Source: Mytilus edulis
Taxonomy: Eukaryota; Mollusca; Bivalvia; Mytilida; Mytilidae
Length of the DNA: 64,000 nucleotides
Direction: 5' to 3'
NCBI RefSeq assembly: GCF_963676685.1
Contig: NC_092349.1
Coordinates: forward strand, 37,120,293-37,184,292
This document shows, piece after piece, positions 32,663-45,620 of the stretch. Every line of letters begins with the position of its first letter. Position 1 is the stretch's first letter. Below the pieces are notes generated by a model. The model made no database searches, was not told where the DNA came from, and saw only the letters and a list, made by a program, of their open reading frames with translations. Position numbers and translations under genes: made by a program.

Positions 32663-33640
32663 TACAACTGGCACATCAACGGAATTTTTTAGATTTATTA
32701 TCTTATATGTGGAATTGTACATCTGGAGAATTCAAATTGATACTTATCTGATATATTGAGAATTTTCCCCACTGATTTTTATAGAATTCTTGAAAATCAT
32801 CAAAACTTTAAATAAATGAATATTGAAATAGTGTTCTGTGGACGTTTTTTGAGTGTCACGTTACTAATCTGACACATGGTGTCTGTTTAGGTTAGCTGGG
32901 TTCATATTCATATCGCATTTATATGTTACCTCCCGATATGCATGTGACATCTCCAACCTGATGTCAAACACCTATCCATTGTTGTCATCGTTCTTAGTAT
33001 TTAATAGACCTTAAGACAGTAAAAGTGACAAAATCATTGATGAACATTGTATTGTCATTTCGACTTTTTTGGTGGTTCTAGTGCTCAATTATTGTAACAA
33101 AATCACATTCAAACCAATAGTCAAAGAAGGTAAACAAGACAATGTGAAACACGACGAAACGATCAATTCGCTCAAAACAATATGAGCTAGGAAACAGATT
33201 TTAAGCAATACGTAATACAAATACTATCGAGTACACCGCACAAACAGACAAACAACAACGAACAACAAATTTCTGATTAGGTAAAGGCACAACATGTGTT
33301 GGACAAGAATTCGTCACCACACTTAAAATTGGATTAAAACAGTTTAAATATGAAGGAAGTAAAAGTCGTTATGCATCGTGCAATTTGAAAAGGCAAATTA
33401 ACCTTGAAAGAATTAAACGGACAAAACTTGTATGAAATTGTAACATTGTTTTCCAATTATGAACGTCTGTAACCAATCATATAACTTCTATGAAAAAATA
33501 AATAAATTCCAATATATTTATAGCTCCTCGTAGTGTTAATTTGTACATGCTGCATTAAAATAAAGAACCCCAGTTTCCCCCAAAACACAAACATTGACAA
33601 AATCAAAAGACCAATGACAAATAATATTGGCGATCAATAG
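32663..33640. other. Intergenic, nothing recognised
   Basis: About 1 kb downstream of the second TRIM-like gene with only short frames and no repeat that I can place. Confidence 0.5.
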
Positions 33641-33662
33641 AACTTTTCGGCTATTTCATTTT

Positions 33663-35330
33663 TTAATTTTCAATTTCGAATACGTAGGCGTCACCGTGTG
33701 AACTATTTGTAACCAGCAGCTTAGATGATGATTTATCTATATTTATAGCAATAGGAGAAACTATTCCATTTTCTTTCGACAAAATTGTTTTACAGGTTCT
33801 TCCGTCTTCGGATAAGACTACAATCTTGTAATTTTTCCTGCTTGCCACAAATATAAATCCGTGTTTGTCAACTGTTATCCCAAATGGTTCGCAAATGTCT
33901 TTATATATATTTTTCCATAATAAGATCCCGTTAGTACCGAAGCAATATATGTAACTATTATGCCAATCTGTACAGACGATATTATTATTAGATAGTGCTG
34001 CACGAATGGTGTATTTTCCTGGTACTTTTATCTCTGATAAAATGTTGCCGTCGAGGTTCATTGTTAAAAGTGCTGGTTGAGAACCATGCAGGTTCAGTAT
34101 TAATACTTCGCCGTTGCTGTCGATGCCAAAACAATTTTGTGATACTTCAATATTATTTGTAATTCGTTTCTTTGAAAAGTCAAACAACAAGATTTTATTA
34201 TCGTCTTGAATAGTCACAGCTATCAAATTGTTTTTGATGTAACAAATATCAGAAGGGTGACTTTCGAAAACGATTAGTGTTTCTTTATATTCTCCGTGTT
34301 TTGAAAACAAAAGCAAACTTTGAGTGACTCTCTCTAAAATAAGAATACTACCATCAGGCAAAATCTGACAACCAACTATTTCTTTTTCTTCGCATGTTTT
34401 CGGTATTTTCAGTGTTGTTATCAGTTTGGGTTTAATATTATCAATCGTTAATATAGCTGGAACGGACAGATTTACTTGACATTCGGTAGAAGTTTTGAGT
34501 TGCAAATTACAAGGCGACGATTGTGCCACTAAAGTGCCGAATGTCCTGATATGTTGAGTCAGACATTTAAGATCAGAGGACAATTTTGTCTCCAAGCGAA
34601 TCTCGTCCAAGTGACCTTTTTGTTGCAAATTTAGGAGAAATTGAGCGTCCTGTGATGTAGTTTTCTCTAAATACTGCAGTCCTACATAAATTTGCAGGTC
34701 TGTTGCATACATTGTTAGTTTTGAAAAGTCATTTTGCAAGTTTTGAATACATTTCTTTTTATTTTTAATGTCACTGGTCAGATGGTCGGATTTTAGTTTT
34801 ATCTTTTTGAACTCCTCTGACAAATCATCTGTTATCTTCTTTTCAATTTCATTGAAGTGGTTATTAAGAGAGGCACGTAGATTTCTGATTTCCTTTAGAG
34901 AATCAGTTTTGTTTTGTAAGAGTTTTTTTTTTCTAGAGTTCAAATATTTAGCTACTGTTTGAAAATTTTCAAGTAAAATATTTAACTCCTTGTCCAAATT
35001 TGAAACTCTCGCGGACGTTTTTATATCCCTTAATACTTCAACCAATGTGTCTAAATCCCTACAATCTTTATGATTGTCCTTAATACATTTAACACAGCAC
35101 GGGTCGTCGTGGAATTTACAATAAAAGTCAAACTTTTCATCGTGCTTTTTACATCGACTTCTTATATCAACAACAAACGAAGGCAAATTATTGTACTCAT
35201 CTAGGGTTATAGTTTGGTGTCCTTTTGAAGCTTTAATTCTGCCGTGATGTCTTTTGCAGTGTTTGCAAAGAAAAGTCTCACAATCTGCGCACCAAACAAC
35301 TGCAATCTTGGACATATCTCCTCTCCACAA
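33663..35330 (-). CDS. TRIM-like protein, copy B, N-terminus frameshifted
   Basis: Paralogue of the gene at 6220-7908 with the same order: B-box remnants (WCADCETFLCKHCKRHHGRI; CKKHDEKFDFYCKFHDDPCC), coiled coil, and NHL-like propeller (CEPFGITVDKHGFIFVASRK) ending YVFEIEN. The 555-codon frame has no stops, yet it starts at MWRGDMSK. The homologous true start (ATG 35359 or 35365, MASENHICNLCGEE) is in another frame. One base is missing around 35310-35325 relative to copy A, removing the first CxxC of B-box 1. A clean acceptor 'ttatcttttgcag' at 35376 precedes the original start. It may be a recent pseudogene, a sequencing error, or translated from the internal ATG. Confidence 0.65.
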   Translation of the reverse strand: MWRGDMSKIAVVWCADCETFLCKHCKRHHGRIKASKGHQTITLDEYNNLPSFVVDIRSRCKKHDEKFDFYCKFHDDPCCVKCIKDNHKDCRDLDTLVEVLRDIKTSARVSNLDKELNILLENFQTVAKYLNSRKKKLLQNKTDSLKEIRNLRASLNNHFNEIEKKITDDLSEEFKKIKLKSDHLTSDIKNKKKCIQNLQNDFSKLTMYATDLQIYVGLQYLEKTTSQDAQFLLNLQQKGHLDEIRLETKLSSDLKCLTQHIRTFGTLVAQSSPCNLQLKTSTECQVNLSVPAILTIDNIKPKLITTLKIPKTCEEKEIVGCQILPDGSILILERVTQSLLLFSKHGEYKETLIVFESHPSDICYIKNNLIAVTIQDDNKILLFDFSKKRITNNIEVSQNCFGIDSNGEVLILNLHGSQPALLTMNLDGNILSEIKVPGKYTIRAALSNNNIVCTDWHNSYIYCFGTNGILLWKNIYKDICEPFGITVDKHGFIFVASRKNYKIVVLSEDGRTCKTILSKENGIVSPIAINIDKSSSKLLVTNSSHGDAYVFEIEN

Positions 35331-35729
35331 AGATTACAAATATGGTTTTCAGACGCCATGTTCATAAGGTAAGACCTGCAAAAGATAAATTTAAGTATGT
35401 CAATACTATCGGAAATTATGTGAGCTTTCATTGCCTTTCCTATTTTCGATATATTTGTACTGTGTCCTGTAAAACGATTTTCAACTTTTGTCTCTCTTGC
35501 AAACTTTTTTTTTTGTGTGTGATCAAAATGTCTTTTAAGTACGTTCTTTGCTCATTATAGTCAAGTGTTGTGAAATATAAAAGCTATGACATATTAATGA
35601 CATATTCTCGCTATTATTTGTATTTTACTTTGATCTTTTTTCTTTTGGTCATTTTAATTCTCACTCGAGTCGTTTCAGAACGAACATTATTCGCTAGTTT
35701 CTAAAAGGTCCGTAGCAATGTCAGCCTTT

Positions 35730-35940
35730 TAATACATATCATCGCCCTAAAGTGTCGACCAGTAAAAAAAGTTTAGCCGAAATTAAAAAAAAAACGTTAT
35801 CGGATAACTACGCTGAATGTTAACAAAATATGTAATTTTTTCGTTTCAATTTTACCGTGAATTTCACTCATAAATTAACTTAAGTGATTCATGTTTCCAA
35901 GAAATAAAAAATGTTAATTTTAACACAAATCTGCCACAAA
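35730..35940 (-). repeat. TRIM upstream region, copy B
   Basis: Matches 8290-8500 ('aaagtgtcgaccag', 'cgttatcggataact', 'caattttaccgtgaatttca') up to the retroelement tail at 35940. Confidence 0.65.
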
Positions 35941-37050
35941 GAGGGACGAAAGATACCAGAGGGACAGCCAACTCATGAAGGAAAATTAACTGACAACGCC
36001 ATGGCTAAAAATGAAAAAAAAGACAAACAGACAAATAAAAGTACACATGAAACAACATAGAAAACTAAAGAATAAACAACACGAACTCCACCAAAAACAG
36101 GGGGTGATCTCATATGCTCCGGAAGGGTAAGCAGATCCTGCTCCACATGTGGCACCCGTCGTGTTTATCATGTTGTATCAGATCCGGTAGTTATTCCAAC
36201 TCGTTATATTTGGAACTCTTGGTTTAAAAGCTTCCTTGATATAAGTAACACTCTATCAAGAAAAACATGAAAGAAATACAAGCACGGGAATATTGAAAAA
36301 TATATCCCCCGTATGCAGGTGCTGCTGGAATGTTACCCTACTTAGAAATGAATAGTTAAATTGGTAAGCTGAAAGCATCTCTTTTGTCGTAAAGTTTTGT
36401 TTTCAACCGACCCTCATTGTAAATTTCTAGATGAAAGTCAAGATATTAGGCCGACTAGACTGTATCTGTTATATCCTTTATATGTAGTTCGATCTGATAG
36501 ATGCGTTCAACATAATCACAAAATTTTGAATTATTTAGTGTAAGAATATCATCTATATAGCGGAAAGAAGAGTTAAAGGATATTGCTATCTTCTTATCTT
36601 TCTCTCCCCAAGGGTGACTGGGGTATAGAAATATGGTCACTTGGTCTTCTCCCGACCGGCAGTAAAACGCTTGCCGAAGTGGGGCGTCCGTTTGGCTGTG
36701 CGGGATGTATCAAGTTCGCAGTCACGTCCGGTCAGAAGGGGGACGTTAAATCCGATGCCTCGTGTAAAGAGAGTGCCATGCTCTTTGTACGTTAAGAACC
36801 CTTGCAAAAACTCTCTGAGGGGTCCGTAGGTGGCCTGTTGCAAGGCAAAATTTCTGTCCCTATCCAATATACCCTTTTTTCCGGTGGCAGTCCAAATTTC
36901 TCCGACCATCATCCCAGGTGGCCTCTATTGTATCAACCTACCTATTGTATTTATTGTGAAATTGTTCCCGTCCTGAATATGCATGAAATATTTACCACTG
37001 GACGTTAAGCAACCAACAATCAATCAATCAATCTTATCTTTCTTCCTAAG
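35940..37050 (-). mobile_element. Penelope-like copy in B, with SINE-like insertion
   Basis: The minus strand runs from 37050 through the RT core to the tail at 36180-35940. The frame near 36455-36600 keeps the catalytic motif: KKIAISFNSSFRYIDDILTL, then NNSKFCDYVERIYQIELHIK. This is the only clear YxDD motif of this family in the window. Downstream RT sequence is degenerate. The same insertion in copy A (10743-11500) lacks the SINE-like insert. Confidence 0.7.
36604..37031 (+). mobile_element. 428-base SINE-like retroposon with 12-base TSD
   Basis: Flanked by perfect 'tcttatctttct' repeats (36592-36603 and 37032-37043). The uninterrupted site is present in copy A near 11494. The 3' end is 'atgaaatatttaccactgg', 'acgttaagcaaccaac' and an (AATC)n tail, marking plus-strand retroposition. 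The body is GC-richer than its surroundings. Frames on both strands inside it are not convincing proteins. It may be a SINE or a 5'-truncated LINE tail. Relatives of its tail lie at 53367 and 53775. Confidence 0.8.
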
Positions 37051-40000
37051 AAGTAATGTAGTTTCAGCTGATTTAACTAAATTAATTGTAATTGCAAGGT
37101 ATTTTAGTGAGTTTGTTTAAATGATTAGTGCACTTGGGAGTATGCTTTTTTAAATGACTTGATTACATTTTTCAATTGAACTAACTTCTGAATAATTAAC
37201 AACAGATTAAAAACATACTGTTAATTGCAAACGATTATAGCGGGTTTCTTTGCAAATTAATAATACTATTGTTTTGAACGTGTAGATAATAAAGGTGAGT
37301 AACGGCTATTAACTCATGCTTTACTTGAAGTCAATGATATGCATGGAGACGTCGGCAAGTGACGACGTTGCGGGCCTATTGTTACGTAAAATGGCACTAT
37401 ATACCATATAAAATAGAATAAAATACTGAACAGAAACTTAACTACATTGATAACAACTATAACAACTATATTGTAACAAGAGTGCACAAGCTAAATTGTC
37501 TCGCCTTCATTACTGGTCATGATTAATTTAATGTTGGAAGTCTAAAATATGAATGTTAAGTACAAATATCATGAACATTTGTTCAAGACTTGATAAACAC
37601 TATTGTTAACACATGTGAATTATTCCAAACATCAAATAAAGTGGTCATATTGCTTACAACACTTCAGAAATATATTCAACCCCGAAAACTTAATATTAAA
37701 CAAGGAACAATGGTCAGATGAAACGTGATAGACAGACATGTTCAACTTAGATTCCTGCAATATACCAATCAAAGGTTACATGCAATTTATAAAATCTATA
37801 TGACACAGATTTAACCAGGGAAATTGAAAATTGACCACTGAACCATGAAATTTAGATAAAGGTCAGAGGAACATTGCCAGACCGATATGTTCAGCTTATC
37901 ATCATTCCATACACCGTGCACATATCTTTGTTAAGACAAAATCTTACAATCAAAAAGGTTTTTATTTTTTTTAACCACAAGTTGCATATTACCTGTTATA
38001 TATATATGTCCAGACATGCCCTAAAATTGTTCCTACCACTTATTAACTTTTGTTACGAAAACAAGGTCACATCTGCCAAAAGGTTAGGTGAACCTTTAAA
38101 GTAATTTGATCTACACTAATCGACCTCCTATTATTTCTACATGATTTTCATAACTATATTTTGAATAAAAAAAAGAGACAAATATACTTCAACTATGAAC
38201 AGTTGTCTGTAATTATTAGGTTATATTCTATGGACGCTTATCTTTTGATATCAATGTCCATATGATATCATTTCGGGTGAAATCAGTACCTGTTAAACCC
38301 ACTAGATTATCAGCTACCATGTATAAACTACTTTATAAGCTGTTAAATGAAACATGTGAAAATAATGTAAATTTAAGTTTGTTAAATTATATTGATTCTG
38401 TAAAGATATATTTAGACTCAGTTAACCGGACTACTTTCGTAACCAATGTAAACAATATGGCGACTTGAAAACGTAATTGATTAAAATTGATAACTGTTGA
38501 AAACAGAGTTAAAAGAAGACTAGAATGCTCTAGAGCGTATTTGTTTCAGATATTTTTAAAAATGCTTTTGCCTATAAATTAATAAATAAGCTGTTTTGCA
38601 GATTTGTATGTGCATAATGTTCTAAGTTGAACAAATTTTCAAATTAGGTCACTACAAAAATGCATTGTTCCTTTGTGCTTGAAGACAGTTGTTTGAGTCG
38701 ATTACTTATCAATGTTTAAATTGGTTAATATATTTATTGCATTGATTAATGGAAGTGCATATTAGGAAATAATATACATCATGTGTATTATATTGCTTAT
38801 TTGGTAAATCGATCATTCATGGCAGTCGAATCAAGCAAATTTTTAAAATTCATGGGCCAGTTATTTCTAAAAGTAACGTATAAAAATTATGATACATTTA
38901 TATACAAATGTATATAAACAATTTTACTGTGTTAGGTAAAACAAATATTAGCAACTAAAATATAACAAAAATGACTAGGCTAATAAAAAAACGGAGAATT
39001 TATACATACGTTCTTAAAGAACAAATATATTCCTGTTCAATTGTGTTACCAGGAAGTAAAGAATCACATGATATGGCACATGATTATATATAGATATGAT
39101 TTCAACCGAAGATATTGTACATTCTTGATAAAAAGGTCTGTGTACTTCTACGTGTCCTTAAAGCAATACAAACATTTGTTTATGAATGTCATTGTAAGGC
39201 AGCAACCATTTGATTTTTTTTTGGGAGCGGGGGCTTTGGATATTTTTCCGTACAAACTTGTTTTTTCGCCTTCGGCGAATAACAATTTTTTCTTTCAATT
39301 TTAGGATTACATATAGTGGCAGCATAATGAAACAAACATTTTTTTTTATCAGAGTCAAAAACAATACATTTTCCCCCCAAAAAAATGGGAACAAACTTTT
39401 TTCCTACAAAAAATCCATAGACTCCCCCCCAACCCTATGCCGAAGTGATCGACATGTCAAAAATAGAAACATGATTTCATAATATGTTTGCAAATGAGAC
39501 AACTCTTTATAAGAGACCATTTGACCTACAACAACAAACTAAGACAGTACTGCATATAAAGTATAAAAGGTCCCGAAAAGACAAATATAAAAATATCAAA
39601 CGAGAAAACTTAAGATCGAATTATGTGCAAACAATAATGAACGGTAAACAAACATGTAACACAGCAACATGCTTTTTTATCAACTATAAGCTGAAGGATG
39701 TATTTCAATAACATACAACGCATATAACATATATTTTTTGTAAAGAAAAACTTTATTTCGGAAAAAAGTAATACGACGGCTATTATCCATAACATTATGA
39801 TGCTTGAATTCCGTGTTGAACTGTCTACTTGCCTTTGGTGGCTGACAGTACATAACGCTAATCTTTTCGAAGTTATATTTAACTATGTGACATTTCTAAC
39901 TTGTGATATCGAGAACCTTGAAAAACATCTCCGAAAGGCTGTAGTTACTAGAATTGGCAGATGACCCCAAATGACCATTCATCCTTATTGCACTCTTCAT

Positions 40001-41150
40001 ATATCACATATACACGTTGTAGTATTTTGTCTTGTCACATCAATCTAAATGTGTTCTATATTTAATATAAGAACAAAAATGCAGATCGATGTAAATAAGT
40101 CTAAATTGCAACTTCGTTACATTCCCTTCACCCTATTGTTAAGGACCTTTGCATTTTTATCAAGCGTTCTGATCTCTCATTTGATGAAGGAGACTACAAT
40201 TTGATTATTTATTTATTTTTATTTTTTTTTTGGGGGGGGGGGGGAGTCACCTGTTGTTACTTATATATTTCTCCCTCACTCAATTAATATCCATTTTTGC
40301 ACACCGAAAATCATTTTTTTTTGTAAAAAATTTGTTCAAGTTGTTAGGACATTGCGCTTTTTAAAATGGAAATTAGTGCTGTTTTTGAAATAAATGGGAC
40401 AGCGCTTTTCTTAAAAGGGGCATTTGCGCTTTTTCTAAAAGACATTTGTACTTTTTTTACATGACATTTAAGTTGAGTGATCATGGTTAGAAACATTATA
40501 TCATAAACACAAGTTTAAGTTTGTTTCCTTGCCTGGTTACTTTCTACTGACCAATACTCTACAGAATTCTTCTATTTTTTAACGCACGTATTGATTTGAA
40601 TTTTGTTAATGGCTGTGTTTGAAAGTACGTAGGAATCTGAAAGATCGATTTGAACAACATTGTCAAACATTGTTATAAGCAATACCAAACGCTGCAAATT
40701 ACTGCATATTCAAAGATAATTTCAGTTCTGAAGATTATTTATATATTTTAATTCAGGAAACAAAATTCAATCAGTTACCTCACCACAATTATCTTAGAAT
40801 CTCATTTTTAACAGGAGAGAAAAATTTACATGCAAAAAAAAAGTTTTTTAATAAAAGATTTCAATGATTAAATTGTTGATGTCATGAAAAAAATAAAAGC
40901 TTATTAAACTATGCAAATTTATCAAAATCATAAATAAAGCTGTGTGTATTTCAGACTTTATCTGAAATGTAAATTCGGCTAGACGTTGTCGTAAACATGA
41001 ATTTTGGTTAAATCTCGTGATATAGGGACAGTAACTCCTCAAAGGTCGTATCAGACAATATGGGTCTGCATAAATGGTGAGTACGTACATCTTGACCAAA
41101 ACATTTTGCTGCACTAGATTTTCTTGTACATAAAGGATTTCTAGATATTT
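37044..41150. repeat. Noncoding segmental duplication block B
   Basis: Colinear with 11500-12204 joined to 21145-24300 of copy A. The junction of the two parts is intact here at 37728 and defines the empty site of the LINE. It includes a minus-strand retroelement tail (39484-39700) and a T/G homopolymer (40225-40246). A 68-codon frame at 38262-38468 is not conserved as open in copy A, so I do not call it a gene. Confidence 0.8.
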
Positions 41151-42414
41151 AAGAAATAATTCATGGAAGCCATAGATTTGTTGGAAATTTACACATGGCC
41201 TGGGCCGTGATATTCGAATTTATCCTGAGCGTTAGCGAGGGTTGGTATGCCGTGTGTGGAGCTGTTCTTTTTAGTCCTTGTTAGATAAAGCTCAAATATT
41301 CTCATACATCTTTAACTTGCATTAATTATTTCGTTAATAACCGCTAGAAAAATTATGTTTAATTCTCAAACCCAATATTTCCGATTTTTAATTTACATGT
41401 TTTCTCGTAAGCTACCGTCATATCCAAAATTGACATTTCGTAAAGAAGGAGCTGCCATGTTGACTCGCTGAATCAAAGGCAATAGAATAGAAAACCTCAG
41501 AATTTCATTTTCATACAATATTAAACGAACTTCGTTGGTTACAAAAAAGTTTTTATTTTTGTGATATTGACTAAATTTTGTTTTTATACTGCAGCTTAAA
41601 TTAGTATATTGATTTTTTTTTTTAAATCGTAACATAAATATCAAGCTTGTTTGCATCCCTTAATGAACCCCTCATTGTAGAGAAAGTGTTCCATGATGAA
41701 ATTGACATTGCACAAAATATACAGTGTTACTATATTTAGGAAATAAACAAAACTAGTTGCAATACATTAATTCTTTTTATTATGCATCTGAATAAGAATA
41801 AAAGTTCTGTAATGTTTTTGTTTAATTAAAATTAGTAATACAATAAATTTGGCAAAGCGTTTGCAATGTAGGTTCAAATACATGTGGATTTACGTGGAAG
41901 GTATATTGTAACATCCATTATTATGTATATATCTGAGTCTGCGCTAAGTATAGATATATCGAGAATTTTCACACAATGTTGTTTACAAAGCGAAAGAAGC
42001 ACGTCATATTAGAATAGATGATTACTTATATAAATTTATTTACCCCTTTGTTTTTTTTTTTACCCATAGCAGCAAGTTGTGTTTACAGTTGCCGATCCAC
42101 AATGAATTTTATGTAAACACATTTTGGATAATTGTTGCCAAGAATATTCAAAAAGGATATAATTCTAATGAGGTAACTTTTGAGCCCATTATTAATGCGC
42201 ACCTCGAGCTTGTTCATTTACAGGACCAGTGGTTTAGAAAAAGCGTGTTCGCCTGGAGCGCAGGACCTCTTTGGATGGTCCACGGTCGGATATAAAAGAC
42301 GACTTTGAAATTAATGGCATTATCTACTTTACGGCTAATATTTGGAATGGATGAGTAAAAGTGAAAACGAGGGATTTTAGTCAGAATAATGTGTCGATTA
42401 TATATTGACATAGT
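41150..42414. repeat. Noncoding; includes end of copy B and a dispersed repeat
   Basis: 41215-41330 ('ggtatgccgtgtgtggagct', 'gttagataaagctcaaatat') recurs at 63920-64000. 42020-42160 matches the end of copy A at 24960-25100. No gene is supported. Confidence 0.55.
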
Positions 42415-42990
42415 TGAGTGTTTACTCAAATACGTTAATTATAATTATCCTACACATGATGTCTGTTTATTGTAGCTGGATTCATACTAACAATGACCAC
42501 TGCCTTTTCCTCGATCTTGATATCTATATCATTAAAGGGAATCATAATACAAAAATATATGATAAAAGAGATGGTTTTTCATTTCCTATCGTTAATTATC
42601 CATTTTTTAGATGGTGACGTTCCCTTATCGCTTACGCTGTTTATTTATCTCAACTTGTACTATTCGCTCGTGTATGAAACAACATATTAGATTTTGGCGA
42701 GAGAAATTTATGTATTACTGAAAAATTATTACGCAAGGGTTCTTGATATCACAAATTAGTCAAAACTTTTACTAAATCTTATCATCAACGAAATAATTCG
42801 TAAATATTACTCAACATGCCCAAAAATGTCAGTATTCACCTCAAAGCTTACAAAACTTTTAAACAGACTTATTAAGAAAGGAAATAGTTACAATACTGTT
42901 GTCAGGTCATTTAAGATTGCATAGTTTGCCTTTAACATTGTATGGTCTTTGCATCGGAACTAAACACATTTATTTAAAAATTGAATGCTT
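42414..42990 (+). pseudogene. RT C-terminal fragment (subfamily 1)
   Basis: Gives FLDLDIYIIKGNHNTKIYDK, RDGFSFPIVNYPF and, after a frameshift at 42610, DVPLS. NLCITEKLLRQG and KLVKTFTKSYH follow in other frames. Closest in the window to 3294-3960. Confidence 0.65.
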
Positions 42991-43017
42991 CTTTTTGTAA
43001 CTTCAATGGGGTGTAAA

Positions 43018-45620
43018 AGCGTTGACCGAAGTGCATTTTGTATTTTTCTTGTTTTAATTTTACAGTGAACTCCACTTATTAATTAACTTAGTTAATAGAA
43101 ATGATTCATGTTTCTCATAAATAAAAAATGTTAATTTCTATACAAATCTACTACAATTGACTGTCTGTCTGATTGCATGTATTGTGTGCTGTTCGCTCTT
43201 TTTGTCGGTTTATCAATTCGAAAACCATGTGTGAAATGTATGAAAGTCGTTGTGTGACTTTATATATTTATCTAATAAGCCTGCGCTTAAATAAAATGTA
43301 CAACCAAATCTAAAAATATCAAATAAAAATGCAGCATTCTTATCGTATTAGATTTATTTTTTTCTTGCTTTGTTTTAAATAATACTAGAACACACCCGCA
43401 AGATTTACGTCTTGGCGTTACTAAACTAATGAAGGGTGATTTTTGTAAAAGATTTTATGACTGGAGAATTTCAAGAAAAGTATCAAAAGTCAAACTTAAG
43501 GTACTTGATAGCAGATCAATTTATTTTCGCCATATCCCCTTTGTTCCATATCCGTTATTTTCGCTCTCATTCCATATGGAATTAACTGATCCCGTTTATT
43601 TCGTATTAGGTCCCCAACACACTGTGTAACTAATAGTATCTTCACAAAGCAGATTATTTAAGCTGGACATATATGTTCGAATATACTTACCATCATTCAT
43701 TACATCATGCACATGTATTTGTTAAACGAACTCAATCTTAAAATCAAAAAAGTTTTTTTATTTTTTTAACCATAAGTAGCATATAACGTTTTATATACCT
43801 CTGTCCAGACATGCTCTAAAATTGTTCCTACCTCAAAGGTTTTTGTACTCACTTTAAATTTGTTATAAAAACAAGGTCACAGCTGCCAAAAGATTAAGGT
43901 TAAACTTTCAAAGTTATTGAATCTGCACCAATATGAACAATTGGCTGTTATAACAAGATAATTTTTTTTATGGACGCTTATCTTTTGATAGACTTAGTTA
44001 TATATTAACCGTACTACTTTCGTAACTAATGTAAGTAACAATATTGCGGCTTGAAAACGTAATTAGTTTACAATCGATAACTGTTTAAAGAGTCAAAAGA
44101 AAACGCAAACGCTTCAGCATATTATTCAATGTATTATGAAAATGCTTATGCCTATAAATCAATGATTCAGCTGTTTTGCAGTTTTGCATACATGCATAAT
44201 CCTCTTTAGCATTTAAACTAATAGTCAAATTAGGTTATACCGAAAAAAAGCTTGTTCCTTTGTGCCCGAATACAGTTGTTTGAGTCGATTATATGTCAAT
44301 GTCCAAATTGGTAAGATATTTATTGCATTGATTAATGAAAGTGCATATAAGAAAAAAATACGATAACTGGTAATATGTTAATTACTACTTTGGTAAATCA
44401 TGATTAATCAAGGCAGTCGAATCCAGCAACTTTTAACGACTTCATTACAACACATTTTTGCAACTAAAATAGAACAAAAATGACAAGGCTTATTAATTAT
44501 CGAAGACTAATTCGTAGTTTTAAGAGGAACACATAGTCCTTGTCCATTGCGTAACCAGGAAATGCATTGATTAATGGAAGTGCATATAAGGAAATAATAT
44601 GCATCACGGGTAATATGTTAATTGCTACTTGGCAGTTGAATCCAGTATATTTTTACAACTTGATTCATGACGCAGTTATTTCTAAAAGTAGCGTTTACGA
44701 TAAACATTTATTAAAAATGTATACAAACAATTTCACATTTTTATGTAAAACAAATATATTCAACTAAAATATAAAAGAATAAAATGATCGTCCTAATCAA
44801 TAAAAGTAGACTTATATATGTACTTTTCCATTGCGTTACCATGAAGTGAAGGATCGCATGATTGATATGACGTATTTATACTATATATGTATATGATTTC
44901 AAGGGAAGAAATTGAAAATTTTGATAATAAGTGTGTGTCCGTAAATAAACCAAACATTAGCTATGGTGCATGTTGTTGGAAGTGATGATCAACATGTCAA
45001 AAAAAAAAGAAGAAGAAATACCACCCTTTTCATATTTATTTACGAGGAACATATAAGAGCATGCATAGGCAAATGCATTACATTGTGAAGGCTTTTTAAT
45101 TATAACGATGCATATCAATAACCCGTAAGACTGAATGTCTGTTGTACAGTCTGTTGGTCTGTTTGGACGATCGGATAATAATAGTTATCAAAGGTACCGG
45201 GATTATAATTAGATATGCCAGACGCGCGATCCGTCTACATTAGACTCATCAGTAGCGTTCAAATCAAAATAGATATAAAGACAAACAAGTACAAAGTTGA
45301 AGAGCATTGATGATCATAAATTTTGTAACAGGAAATTTATAAAAAATACCATATAATTGAGATTCATTTCAACACCTGTGTTTCATAAAACTTCTTTTTT
45401 TCGATGTTATATTTAACCAAATCCGAAAAACGGATAATTCTGATATTTTTAGAATTCCGTCAATTGAATTTCAAATGACCATACTTCATTCTTCAAAAGT
45501 CCAATTTACACGTTGCAGTATTTTGTCAAATCAATCTATGCTTAATATAAGAACATGAGATGTAAATGAATCCAAATTTAATCATCGATTTATTCCACTT
45601 CATTTTTGACAGGTACTCCA
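43018..45620. repeat. Segmental copy C (partial, no TRIM gene)
   Basis: 43018-43390 matches the region upstream of the TRIM-like genes. 43640-45620 matches 37875-40110 with gaps ('cttaaaatcaaaaaagtt', 'acttatcttttgatag', 'gcagtcgaatccagcaa', 'acacgttgcagtattttgtc'). The TRIM coding part and the Penelope-like block are missing. A block of about 250 bases is tandemly repeated inside it (44310 and 44563). Confidence 0.65.

Noticed and set aside
35986..36171. Hydrophobic frames on the minus strand near 36 kb (also 8859-9077 and 10695-10955)
   Set aside because: All are the untranslated tail of the Penelope-like element; the same peptide recurs because the repeat recurs.
36583..36912. Overlapping frames on both strands rich in Arg and Gly
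   Set aside because: GC-richer retroposon body; the length is explained by base composition, and no known LINE motif is seen.
38262..38468. 68-codon frame in copy B
   Set aside because: The matching segments in copies A and C carry indels and stops, so there is no sign of coding constraint.
42215..42300. tRNA-like words 'ccagtggtttag' and 'ggagcgcaggacc'
   Set aside because: No cloverleaf can be drawn and the T-arm is missing; left as unclassified repeat sequence.
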